From: a bacterium
Lineage (GTDB): Bacteria > Chloroflexota > Anaerolineae > Epilineales > Epilineaceae
NCBI GenBank assembly: GCA_003576755.1
Contig: QEVT01000005.1
Location: 1 to 45,308, forward strand
Direction of reading: 5' to 3'
DNA: 45,308 nucleotides
In this document: positions 17,435-24,931 of the stretch, in pieces
Layout: each line of letters starts with the position of its first letter
How positions within the stretch are numbered: position 1 is the stretch's first letter
Translations under genes and position numbers: made by a program
The notes under the pieces: generated by a model
What the model was told of the DNA's origin: nothing
Seen by the model: only the letters and a program-made list of their open reading frames with translations
The model's database searches: none

Positions 17435-18193
17435 ATGGACGCGCAGCTTACCGATCGACAGCAGCGCATACTGGCCCTGGTGGTGCACGAACACGTGCAG
17501 GCGGCCCAACCGGTGGCCTCGGGGTCGCTGGTGCGGCGCTACGACCTCGGGGTCGGCACGGCCACCGTGCGGAGCGAGCTTGCCGTGCTCGAGAGCCTGG
17601 GGCTGTTGATGCAACCCCACACCTCGGCCGGGCGCGTGCCGACGGTGGCGGGCTACCGCTATTTCGTCGAGCACCTGATGCGCGCCGCCGAGCTCCCGGT
17701 CAACGAGCGCCGGACCATCCGGCACCAGTTTCACCAGGCCGGGACGGACCTCGACCGCTGGATGCGCCTGGCAGCCGCCGTGGTGGCGCGTGTGTCCGGA
17801 GTGGTGGGCCTCGTTGCCCGGCGCGAGACCGACAGCGCGATGGCGCCCCCGCAACTCTACCATGCTGGCCTGACGCAGATCTTGTACGCCCCGGAGTTCG
17901 CCACCGGCGACCGGCTGCGCGTCGTCGTCGAGCTGCTCGAGCACGGTCGCGGCCTGGAGCCGATCCTCGATCGGCTGCCGCAGACCGGCGTACAGGTCAT
18001 CATCGGCGGCGAGCCGCCGTTGGAGCGCACGCCTCACGTCGCGTTGGTGTTGGCACGGTTCGGGCCATCGCCGCGGTCGGGTGGCGTGATCGGGGTGGTC
18101 GGGCCGCCGCGCCTGGCCTACGAGCGGGCGGTGCCCACGGTGGGCTACGTGGCACGCCTGATGGATCAGCTGATGGCAAGCACCGCCGTGTGA
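17435..18193 (+). CDS. hrcA: Heat-inducible transcription repressor HrcA, short form
   Basis: The ATG at 17435 gives MDAQLTDRQQRILALVVHEHV, the usual HrcA start, with AGGTGG at 17420-17425 upstream. Residues 1-85 are the winged helix: the VASGSLVRRYDLGVGTATVRSELAVLE recognition region and the family signature HTSAGRVPTVAGYRYFVEHLM. The rest is a GAF-like sensor part ending in VGVVGPPRLAYERAVPTVGYV. HrcA represses chaperone genes by binding CIRCE and is tuned by GroEL. At 252 residues it is much shorter than the usual 330-350, and the middle dimerisation insert appears to be missing or reduced. It is first in an operon with dnaJ, prmA and an rsmE-like gene; grpE and dnaK are absent here. Confidence 0.88.
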   Translation: MDAQLTDRQQRILALVVHEHVQAAQPVASGSLVRRYDLGVGTATVRSELAVLESLGLLMQPHTSAGRVPTVAGYRYFVEHLMRAAELPVNERRTIRHQFHQAGTDLDRWMRLAAAVVARVSGVVGLVARRETDSAMAPPQLYHAGLTQILYAPEFATGDRLRVVVELLEHGRGLEPILDRLPQTGVQVIIGGEPPLERTPHVALVLARFGPSPRSGGVIGVVGPPRLAYERAVPTVGYVARLMDQLMASTAV

Positions 18194-18209
18194 GATGGTA
18201 CGCGAACCC

Positions 18210-19340
18210 ATGACCCAGGACTACTACGAGCTTCTCGGCGTCGCCCGCGATGCGAGCACCGACGACTTGCGGCGCGCCTATCGCCGGCTGGCCAAGGCCC
18301 ACCACCCCGACCTCAACCGCGACGACCCGCAGGCCGACGCCCGGTTCAAGGCGATCAACGAGGCCTACGAGGTGCTGCGCGATCCGCAGAAGCGGGCGCT
18401 CTACGACCGCTTCGGCGCGGCGGGCGTCCAGGCGCGCGGCGCCGCGCCGGACTTTCGCTCGGACTTCGGCGACCTCGGCGACATCCTCGAGGAGTTCTTC
18501 GGCTTCGGCGGGCGCGGCCGTGCCCGGACCGGTCCGGCGGCCGAGCGCGGGGCCGATCTGCGGACCCGGATCAAGCTCACCTTCGACGAGAGCGTGTTCG
18601 GGGCGCGCCGTCAGATCGAGCTGGTGCGGCGCGAGACGTGCGACGTGTGCGCCGGCAGCGGCGCCAAGCCCGGCACCCAGCCGGTGCGATGCACGGTTTG
18701 CAAGGGCACCGGCGATGTCCGGAAGGCCCAGCAGAGCGTGTTCGGCTCGTTCGTCAACGTCCAGACCTGTCAGCAGTGTCGGGGCCGCGGCGAGGTCATC
18801 GCCGATCCGTGCGAGGCCTGCCGCGGCCAGGGACGCAGCCAGCGCTCGCGCACCCTCGAGGTCGACATCCCTGCCGGCGTCGAGGACGGCACGCAGATCC
18901 GCTTGAGCGGCGAAGGCGAGCACGGCCTGTGGGGTGGTCCGCCCGGCGACCTCTACGTGGCCTTGTCGGTCGAGCCGCACGCGGTGTTCGAGCGCCGCGG
19001 CAACGACCTTGTGGTCGAGCTGCGCCTGAACCCGGCCGACGCGGCGCTCGGGGCCGCGGTCACGGTGCCCACGCTGGACCACGACCGAACGGTGACCGTC
19101 AACATTCCGCCGGGCACGCAGACCGGCGACACCTTCGAGGTCGACGGCCTCGGGGTGCCGTTCCTTCGGCGCGCGGGGCGCGGCAAGCTGTTGGTGACCA
19201 CGTTCGTCGCGATTCCCGACAAGCTGACCCGCGAGCAGCGCCAGCTCCTCGAGCAGCTGCGGGCGACGTTGCCGGGGTCGGGCGTCGTCGAGCGCAGCAA
19301 CACCGGCTTCTGGGACCGTCTGCGCGAGCGGTTCCGCTGA
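18210..19340 (+). CDS. dnaJ: Chaperone DnaJ (Hsp40, type I)
   Basis: The ATG at 18210 gives MTQDYYELLGVARDAS, the normal DnaJ start; an in-frame ATG at 18195 would add five residues, and neither has a strong ribosome binding site. The J domain covers residues 1-70 with HPD at 32-34. A short Gly/Phe region with FGDLGDILEEFFGFGG follows. The zinc-finger domain has all four CxxCxGxG units (Cys144/147, 161/164, 187/190, 201/204), and the C-terminal substrate-binding domains include GVEDGTQIRLSGEGEHG. With 376 residues it is full length. DnaJ delivers unfolded proteins to DnaK and stimulates its ATPase in the cytoplasm. It follows hrcA closely and is presumably co-transcribed. Confidence 0.95.
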   Translation: MTQDYYELLGVARDASTDDLRRAYRRLAKAHHPDLNRDDPQADARFKAINEAYEVLRDPQKRALYDRFGAAGVQARGAAPDFRSDFGDLGDILEEFFGFGGRGRARTGPAAERGADLRTRIKLTFDESVFGARRQIELVRRETCDVCAGSGAKPGTQPVRCTVCKGTGDVRKAQQSVFGSFVNVQTCQQCRGRGEVIADPCEACRGQGRSQRSRTLEVDIPAGVEDGTQIRLSGEGEHGLWGGPPGDLYVALSVEPHAVFERRGNDLVVELRLNPADAALGAAVTVPTLDHDRTVTVNIPPGTQTGDTFEVDGLGVPFLRRAGRGKLLVTTFVAIPDKLTREQRQLLEQLRATLPGSGVVERSNTGFWDRLRERFR

Positions 19341-19342
19341 CC

Positions 19343-20278
19343 ATGTCCGCGGGCGCCCTCACCGAGATCAGCGTCGCGGTGGACGGCGAGGCGGCCGAGG
19401 CCGTCCACGAGCTGTTCGAACGCCACGGGGGAGGCGCCGTGGTCGAGGTCCGCGTCGCCGACCCGGTGCACGACGACCCGGGCGGCCTCGGCGCCACCAC
19501 GTGGCTGCGGACCTACGTGCCGGCCGATGACCCCGGGGCCCGCCTGCGCGTCGAGGTCGGCCTGTGGCATCTGAGCCAGATCCACCCCATCCCGGAGGCC
19601 GTGGTGCGCGAGGTGGCCGAGGCCGACTGGGCCGAGGCCTGGAAGGCGCATTTCACCCCCCTGCACCTGCCCGGCGGCTTCGTGGTGGTGCCGGCCTGGA
19701 TCGACCCGGCCGAAGCCGGCGCGCGTCCCGGCGAGCACGTCGTGCGGCTGGACCCCGGCATGGCGTTCGGGACCGGGCTGCACCCCACCACGCAGCTGTG
19801 CCTGGCGGCGCTGGCCGACCACGTTCGGCCTGGCGCCCGGGTGCTCGACGCCGGCACCGGCAGCGGGATCCTCGCCATCGCGGCCGCACGCCTGGGCGCG
19901 GCCTACGTCCGCGGCGTCGACATCGACGCCCGTGCCATCGACAGCGCGCGGGCGAACGCGGCGCTCAACGGCGTGGCGATCGACTTCGACGCCGGCGGCG
20001 TCACGCCGCCGGCCGCGTCGGCGCCGTTCGACGTGGTCGTGGCCAACATCCTCGCCCCGACCGTCGTCGCGTTGGCAACGGTGCTCGCCGCGCACCTGCG
20101 CCCCGGAGGGGTGCTGATCGCGAGCGGCATCTTGGCGGAGCAGGCCGACGGCGTCGCGGCGGCCATGCAGGCCGCGGGCTGCGGCCCGCCCGCCCGCCGC
20201 GCTGCGGGGGACTGGGTGGCGTTGGTCGCACGGCGCGCGGCAGCGCACGGCGCGGATGCCGCGGGGCCACCCGCGTGA
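19343..20278 (+). CDS. prmA: Ribosomal protein L11 methyltransferase PrmA
   Basis: This 311-residue protein starts at ATG 19343, two bases after the dnaJ stop. The N-terminal ferredoxin-like domain includes ADWAEAWKAHFTPLHL. The class I methyltransferase domain has the PrmA signature AFGTGLHPTT (141-150), the SAM-binding loop VLDAGTGSG (167-175), acidic VDID (192-195), and NIL at 235-237 in place of the NPPY motif, as expected for PrmA. It trimethylates lysines and the N-terminus of ribosomal protein L11. Adjacency to dnaJ and rsmE is a common arrangement. The C-terminal tail is a little longer and Ala-rich. Confidence 0.93.
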   Translation: MSAGALTEISVAVDGEAAEAVHELFERHGGGAVVEVRVADPVHDDPGGLGATTWLRTYVPADDPGARLRVEVGLWHLSQIHPIPEAVVREVAEADWAEAWKAHFTPLHLPGGFVVVPAWIDPAEAGARPGEHVVRLDPGMAFGTGLHPTTQLCLAALADHVRPGARVLDAGTGSGILAIAAARLGAAYVRGVDIDARAIDSARANAALNGVAIDFDAGGVTPPAASAPFDVVVANILAPTVVALATVLAAHLRPGGVLIASGILAEQADGVAAAMQAAGCGPPARRAAGDWVALVARRAAAHGADAAGPPA

Positions 20279-21027
20279 CGAACGAACCCGCGGCGCCCCG
20301 GATGTTCGTCGCCCCCGGAAGCTGTCAAGGCCCGGTCGTCGTGCTCGGCGGCGCCGACGCCGACCGCGTGCGTGAGCGGGGGCTGCGGCCCGGCGATGCG
20401 TTGGTGGTGCTCGACAACTCGGGTTGGGCATGGTCCACCGTGCTCGAGCACGTCGAAGACGGCGTGTGCCGTGCGCGTGTGACCGAGCGCTGGCTGGCGC
20501 CCGAGCGCAGGACCCAGGTCAGCGTGTACCAAGGCCTGCTCCACCCTTCGGACTTCCGGCGCTTGTTGTCGGCGGCCACGGGCCTCGGCGTGGTGGCCTT
20601 CGTCCCGGTGATCGCCGACGGCAGCATCATCCCGGCGGCCGGGGGTGTCGGCGACGACGATGCCGCGGCATGGGAGCGCATGGCCCGCGATGCCGCCGAG
20701 GCGGCGGGCCGTGGGCGCGCCCCGTCGGTGAGCGGCCCGATGTTCCTCGACCACGCGCTCGACCAGGCGGCACGCAACAGCACGGTGCTGTTTGTCGACG
20801 GCGCCGGATCTCCCATCGCGACCGTGCTCGCCGATCGGCCGTTCTCGGTGGATGTGTTCCTGCCCCCGCCGAGCGGCTTCTCGGCGGACGAGCGTGCCCG
20901 TGCCGTGGCGCGTGGGGTGCACGTGGTGGCGGCGCCCAGGGCAGGTCCCGACCCCGTGGCACGCGCGGCGGCCGTGTTGCAGACCGTCTACGACGGTCTT
21001 GAGGCGCCGGCGGCAGACGCCCCTTGA
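20275..21027 (+). CDS. RsmE-like (16S rRNA m3U1498 methyltransferase family) protein, degenerate catalytic domain
   Basis: It starts at GTG 20275 overlapping the prmA stop (GTGA) and encodes 250 residues, close to the RsmE length. The N-terminal PUA-like part (RGLRPGDALVVLDNSG) and the middle (YQGLLHPSDFRRLLSAATGLGVVAFVPV; AWERMARDAAEAAGRGRAPSV) match RsmE, which methylates U1498 of 16S rRNA. The C-terminal SPOUT knot does not fit: where RsmE has GPEGGF followed by E, this protein has PPPSGFSADE (197-206), and the LR-x-ETA segment is replaced by an Ala/Arg/Pro-rich stretch. Position after prmA supports the family. It may be inactive or altered, so I withhold the gene symbol. Confidence 0.75.
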   Translation: MTNEPAAPRMFVAPGSCQGPVVVLGGADADRVRERGLRPGDALVVLDNSGWAWSTVLEHVEDGVCRARVTERWLAPERRTQVSVYQGLLHPSDFRRLLSAATGLGVVAFVPVIADGSIIPAAGGVGDDDAAAWERMARDAAEAAGRGRAPSVSGPMFLDHALDQAARNSTVLFVDGAGSPIATVLADRPFSVDVFLPPPSGFSADERARAVARGVHVVAAPRAGPDPVARAAAVLQTVYDGLEAPAADAP

Positions 21028-21060
21028 CGCCGCGGCCCGCGGCCGGACTTTGACGCCGCG
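21024..21060 (+). repeat. Direct repeat TTGACGCCGCG flanking a GC hairpin
   Basis: TTGACGCCGCG occurs at 21024-21034 and again at 21050-21060, 26 bases apart. Between them is a small inverted repeat (CCGCG/CGCGG). The second copy contains the -35 of the downstream promoter, so the repeat could be an operator; the first copy overlaps the rsmE-like stop. Confidence 0.6.
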
Positions 21061-21079
21061 CGACCGATGGTGCTAGATT
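21050..21079 (+). promoter_or_regulatory. Sigma-70-type promoter for the 21154/21917 gene pair
   Basis: TTGACG at 21050-21055, 18 bases, TAGATT at 21074-21079. Expected transcription start is near 21086, which excludes the in-frame ATG at 21067 as the start of the next gene. Confidence 0.65.
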
Positions 21080-21153
21080 ATGGGTCTGGTTCCTATTCGG
21101 CGCCCTTGCGCGCCGGTCATCGGTCATCGCCCAGTCGAGGCACCGCCCGCTCC

Positions 21154-21906
21154 ATGCAGCCCGGTATCCATACGCCAGAGTACTGGATCGAGAGCTTCAA
21201 ACCGTCCAGGGCGGATCTGGACGCGTTGTACGAGTTCATGATCGAGGTCAACCAGCCGGTCGGCATCGAGGTCCTCGCCGAGCAGGTGGTCCGCCGGCGG
21301 GTCGAGGCGACGCTGGCTTCCCGCCTCAAGCACCGCAAGGCATCGGGCACGGTGTATCGGCCGGCCGATCGCTACGATGTCGGCCAGAAGCTCGTCTTCC
21401 CGGCCCTCGACGGTGCGTCCGGCGTGGTCACCGCGGTACGCGCAGGCAACAATCCCGCTTACGGCAAGTATGATGTGATCGGCGTGGACATCGACGGCAT
21501 CACCCGCGAGTTCGCCGCAGGCCTCACGTGGGAGCACGCGCTGTCGCAGATGGACCAGGATCTCGATGCCGACGTGCTGGCCGAGCGCTACGCCCCGGTC
21601 ATCGCGCCGCAGCTCGCCGCCACGTTGACCCGCGAGCCCGACTGGCTTTCACTCGGCGACCGTTGGTCGTTGCGGTCGTTGCTGCCCCAGGTCAACGCCG
21701 GACATCTCAACCTGGCCGAAGCGGTCATCATGCTCGCCGGCGAGCCGTTGCCGGCCGAGCATCTCCTCAAGGACCTCGACCTCGACGACAGCGTGCCGCT
21801 CGAAACCCGGGCGCTGGCGCTCGAGCTGTCGCTCCAGGCCGACAGCCGGTTCCGCAACGTCGGCGCCGTCGAGGCGCCGTTGTGGGCCCTGACCGCGCCC
21901 GTGTGA
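21154..21906 (+). CDS. Unrecognised protein: winged-helix-like plus KOW-like barrel
   Basis: The ATG at 21154 is the first in-frame start after the predicted transcription start and gives 250 residues. I do not recognise a named family. The N-terminal third (LDALYEFMIEVNQPVGIEVLAEQVVRRRVEA) looks like a helix-turn-helix or winged-helix segment. Residues about 65-115 are beta-rich (YDVGQKLVFPALDG, GVVTAVRAGNNPAYGKYDVIGVDIDG), a pattern like small KOW/Tudor-type barrels. The rest is helical and acidic. There is no signal peptide or membrane segment. It has its own promoter and is followed after 10 bases by another unknown gene with a similar helical segment, so the two probably work together, perhaps on nucleic acid; that function is a guess. 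Confidence 0.7.
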   Translation: MQPGIHTPEYWIESFKPSRADLDALYEFMIEVNQPVGIEVLAEQVVRRRVEATLASRLKHRKASGTVYRPADRYDVGQKLVFPALDGASGVVTAVRAGNNPAYGKYDVIGVDIDGITREFAAGLTWEHALSQMDQDLDADVLAERYAPVIAPQLAATLTREPDWLSLGDRWSLRSLLPQVNAGHLNLAEAVIMLAGEPLPAEHLLKDLDLDDSVPLETRALALELSLQADSRFRNVGAVEAPLWALTAPV

Positions 21907-21916
21907 GGCACACCTG

Positions 21917-22351
21917 ATGTTGCACGCCCGCACCGACATCCACACCCCCTTCCACATCGACATGCAGTGGTGGTCCCGGCAAGGCCGGAACTTCGACCGC
22001 TTCCTCGCCGAGATCCTCGGCGATCCCAAGATCGATCGGGCCACTGGGGCCGAGCCGCTCGATTACGTCGATCCCGGCACTGCAGAGGTGCACCAGCTGA
22101 ACCCGCTCTGGGTCCGGGTGCTGTTGGACCAGGCGCACACCCCTGACTACATCACGCCGACCACGCCGTTGACCAACGCCGTGCTGCGCCTGTTGATCGA
22201 GAACCTCAACCGACCGATGTCGGCCGTCGACATGCAGCGGCGCATCAACCGCGGCACGCCCCAGACCCTGCTGCGCGTGCTCCAAGCGGCCCGCCACCAG
22301 TATGGCATCGCGGTGGCGCACGACGTCCCGGACGACAGCCCCTCGGCCTGA
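21917..22351 (+). CDS. Unrecognised small protein, partner of the preceding gene
   Basis: The ATG at 21917 follows GAGG at 21905-21908 with 8-base spacing. The 144 residues contain an N-terminal part (HIDMQWWSRQGRNFDRFLAEILG) with no family I can name, and a C-terminal helix-turn-helix-like region: TNAVLRLLIENLNRPMSAVDM, then QRRINRGTPQTLLRVL. This resembles the N-terminal helix pattern of the preceding protein (IE-x-NQPV versus IEN-LNRPM). It is acidic, soluble and probably cytoplasmic. The short spacing implies one transcript with the preceding gene. Confidence 0.7.
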   Translation: MLHARTDIHTPFHIDMQWWSRQGRNFDRFLAEILGDPKIDRATGAEPLDYVDPGTAEVHQLNPLWVRVLLDQAHTPDYITPTTPLTNAVLRLLIENLNRPMSAVDMQRRINRGTPQTLLRVLQAARHQYGIAVAHDVPDDSPSA

Positions 22352-22363
22352 CGCGGCCGCGTC

Positions 22364-24547
22364 GTGAACGCCCCCGGTGGTGCGTCCGCCGGCGCCCCAT
22401 GGGTGCGGCGCGCGGTGCCGGCCGTCGCTGCCGGCAGCGTGCTGCTCGCCGCGGCAGGCTTGCGGCTCTTCGGCGCCGACGCCCAGAGCCTGTGGTACGA
22501 CGAGGGGACGAGCGCCGCGCTGGTCCATCGCTCGCTGGCCGAGATCGCCCGCGGTGCGGCGGGCGACATCCATCCGCCCCTCTACTACTGGCTCCTCGCG
22601 CTGTGGGCGAGGGTCTTCGGCGACGGGGTGGTGGCGCTGCGGTCCTTCTCGGCGGTCGCCGGCATGCTCGCCGTGGCGGGCGTGATGGCCGTCGGAAGAC
22701 GCCTGTGGGGGACGGCGGTCGGCCTGGCCGCCGGGTCGGCGGCGGCGTCCTCGCCCTTTCTGGTCTGGTACGGCCAGGAGGTGCGGATGTACATGCTGGC
22801 TGCGGCGTGGGGTGCGGCGTTGGTGTGGCAGGCGCTCGGACTCCGGCCGAAGCCCATGCCCCAGGCGGCGCCGAGCCCCTCCGGCACGGCGGCGCCGGCG
22901 GCGCGCCGAGGATGGCGCGTGTGGGCACCGTGGACGGCGTGTGCGACGGCCGCCCTCTACACCCACTATCTGGTCGGCCTCGGGGCGGTGGCCACGTCGA
23001 ACACGATCATCGCGCTCGGCGTGTGGGGTTCGGGGCGCCCGGCGGCCGCGGCGGACCGCCGGTTCCTCGGCGCCTGGGCGTTGGCGAACGCCACGGCCGC
23101 CGCGCTCTTCGCGCCGTGGCTGCGCCTCGCGTGGCCGGCCATCCGCGATTGGCCGGCCCTGGGCCCGCCGGTGCCCATCGGGCGGACCGTGCGCGATGCG
23201 CTCGCCGCCTTCACGGCCGGCACGCCGGCGAGCGCTTCGGTCGGGACCGCAGCCCTGACGCTGGCGGGCATCGTCGCCGTCGCGGGCGTGTTGTACCGCG
23301 GCCGCGACGGCTCGCACCGCGCGGGGGCGATCGCGGCGGCGTGGGCCGGCACGCCGCTGGTTCTGCTCCTGGCGGTGTCGGCCTCGCGGCCGGCGTGGAA
23401 CCCCAAGTTCCTCATCGGGGGCGCGTTGGGGTTCGACCTGCTGGTCGGCGCCGGCGTGGTTGGGCTTGCGGCGTGCGCCGGGCGGCTCGGCACGGCGGCG
23501 GCGCGGCGGTGGCGCACGGCTGGCCTCGGCTCCGGCGCTGCGCCCGTGCTCGCCGGCATCGTCGGCCCGGCCTGCGCCGGGCTGGCCGTGGTCGGCGCCG
23601 CGGCCGCGATCGCATGGCCGCGGGTCGCCGCCCTCGGGGCGATGTACGGCGATCCTGCCCACCAGCGCGACGACTACCGCGGCATCGCCGCCGCCGTCGA
23701 TGCGGCGGCGGGCCCGGACGATGCCGTGATCCTGAACGCCCCCACCCAGGTCGAGGTCTTCGGCTACTACGACCGCGGCCGGCATGTGCTGTATCCGCTG
23801 CCGCGCCAGCGCCCGCCCGATCGCGCCGCGACGCTCGCCGACGTGGCCGACATCGGCGGGCGGCACCGCGACCTCTACGGCGTGCTGTGGGCCACGGCCG
23901 AGAGCGACCCCGAGGGGCTCGTCGAGGGCTGGTTGAACGCGCACCGCCACAAGGTGTTCGATGCCTGGCACGGGGGCGTGCGCCTGGCGATGTGGGCGGC
24001 GGCGCGCAGGCCGCTGACCCCGCAGCCGGTGGGCAGGCCGGTGTTCGGGTCCGACGAGCTCGTGCTGGTGGCCCTGGCCGCCGGACCGCCGGCGGTCGCC
24101 GCGGGCGAGGTCGTGACGATCGAGGCGGTGTGGGCGGCCGCGGCCGCGCCGCGGGCCGACTACACCGTGTTCGTGCACCTCCTCGACGCGGCCGGGCGGC
24201 GCGTCGCGGGGCGCGACATGCGGCCCATCGGTGGCAGCGCGTCGACGTCCCGGTGGCCGCCCATCGGCGTGTCGGGCGTGGCCGCCCTGGCAGAGCGGCT
24301 GTCGGCGGTGCCGTCCCTGGAGTCGGCGGATGCGGCCGTGGCCGGCGCCGGCCACGTCGACCGCATCGGCCTCCGCGTACCGCCGGACGCGGCGCCCGGG
24401 GCCTACACGCTTCAACTCGGGCTCTACGATCCGGCCACGGGCACGCGGCTCGCGGTGAGCGGGATGGGCAGCGCGCCGGCGCGCGCCGCCGGCGGCGACG
24501 CCATCGTCGCGGGACGGGTCGACGTGAAGCCTGCGGGGGCGCGTTAG
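22364..24547 (+). CDS. GT39-family (PMT/ArnT-like) membrane glycosyltransferase with C-terminal beta domain
   Basis: It starts at GTG 22364 and has 727 residues. An N-terminal membrane segment leads to LWYDEG, whose Asp46-Glu47 is the catalytic acidic pair of GT-C enzymes, and to DIHPPLYYWLLALW (His70). Many hydrophobic segments follow to about residue 440, with SPFLVWYGQEVRMYML between. GT39 enzymes take sugars from polyprenyl-phosphate at the outer membrane face and attach them to protein or lipid. After the membrane part there is a soluble region and then, from about residue 560, a beta-rich domain with DYTVFVHLLDAAGRRV and GAYTLQLGLYDPATGTRL. The minus-strand GT39 gene carries a similar domain. 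Confidence 0.85.
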   Translation: MNAPGGASAGAPWVRRAVPAVAAGSVLLAAAGLRLFGADAQSLWYDEGTSAALVHRSLAEIARGAAGDIHPPLYYWLLALWARVFGDGVVALRSFSAVAGMLAVAGVMAVGRRLWGTAVGLAAGSAAASSPFLVWYGQEVRMYMLAAAWGAALVWQALGLRPKPMPQAAPSPSGTAAPAARRGWRVWAPWTACATAALYTHYLVGLGAVATSNTIIALGVWGSGRPAAAADRRFLGAWALANATAAALFAPWLRLAWPAIRDWPALGPPVPIGRTVRDALAAFTAGTPASASVGTAALTLAGIVAVAGVLYRGRDGSHRAGAIAAAWAGTPLVLLLAVSASRPAWNPKFLIGGALGFDLLVGAGVVGLAACAGRLGTAAARRWRTAGLGSGAAPVLAGIVGPACAGLAVVGAAAAIAWPRVAALGAMYGDPAHQRDDYRGIAAAVDAAAGPDDAVILNAPTQVEVFGYYDRGRHVLYPLPRQRPPDRAATLADVADIGGRHRDLYGVLWATAESDPEGLVEGWLNAHRHKVFDAWHGGVRLAMWAAARRPLTPQPVGRPVFGSDELVLVALAAGPPAVAAGEVVTIEAVWAAAAAPRADYTVFVHLLDAAGRRVAGRDMRPIGGSASTSRWPPIGVSGVAALAERLSAVPSLESADAAVAGAGHVDRIGLRVPPDAAPGAYTLQLGLYDPATGTRLAVSGMGSAPARAAGGDAIVAGRVDVKPAGAR

Positions 24548-24562
24548 GAGGCCGCGGGCGAT

Positions 24563-24931
24563 CTAACCGCCGCTCGCTCCCCGCGTCCGCGCTCGCGCCA
24601 GGTCGAGCGTCTCCACGGCGTGCCGCAGGTGCGGGATGACGATGCTGCCGCCGACGACGAGGGCGACGTTGAGCGCGTCGTGGATCTCGTCGTCGGACCA
24701 GCCGGCGTCGGCGCACTGCAGCACGTGGTAGTCGATGCAGTCGTTGCAGCGCAGCACGGCGCTGGCCACCAAGCCCAGGAGCTCCTTGGTGCGGCCGTCG
24801 AGCGCCCCGTCGCGGTACGCGGCGGTGTCGAGGTTGAAGAACCGCCGGATGCCGAGGTGGTCGATCTCGGCGATGCGGGCGTTCATCCGGGCGCGGTACG
24901 CCTCGAAGGCGTCCAAGCGGTTGGCGGTCAT
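24563..24931 (-). CDS. Carboxymuconolactone decarboxylase/AhpD-like protein
   Basis: The start is ATG at 24931 on the minus strand, with GGAGGTGAG just upstream, overlapping the stop of the upstream gene by ATGA. The 122-residue all-helical protein has the family hallmark VLRCNDCIDYHVLQC: a CxxC pair with a nearby His, as in AhpD alkylhydroperoxidases, where the cysteines reduce peroxides or shuttle electrons. The context DGRTKELLGLVASAVLRC before it and GWSDDEIHDALNVALVVGG after it is typical. Both cysteines are encoded by normal codons. Small CMD proteins are often oxidoreductases of unknown substrate. Its place at the end of a glycan operon is unusual. Confidence 0.9.
   Translation of the reverse strand: MTANRLDAFEAYRARMNARIAEIDHLGIRRFFNLDTAAYRDGALDGRTKELLGLVASAVLRCNDCIDYHVLQCADAGWSDDEIHDALNVALVVGGSIVIPHLRHAVETLDLARARTRGASGG

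Noticed and set aside
24563-24931. Possible selenoprotein (AhpD-like proteins can use selenocysteine, and selB is in the window)
   Set aside because: The CxxC motif is encoded by two ordinary Cys codons and the frame has no internal TGA.
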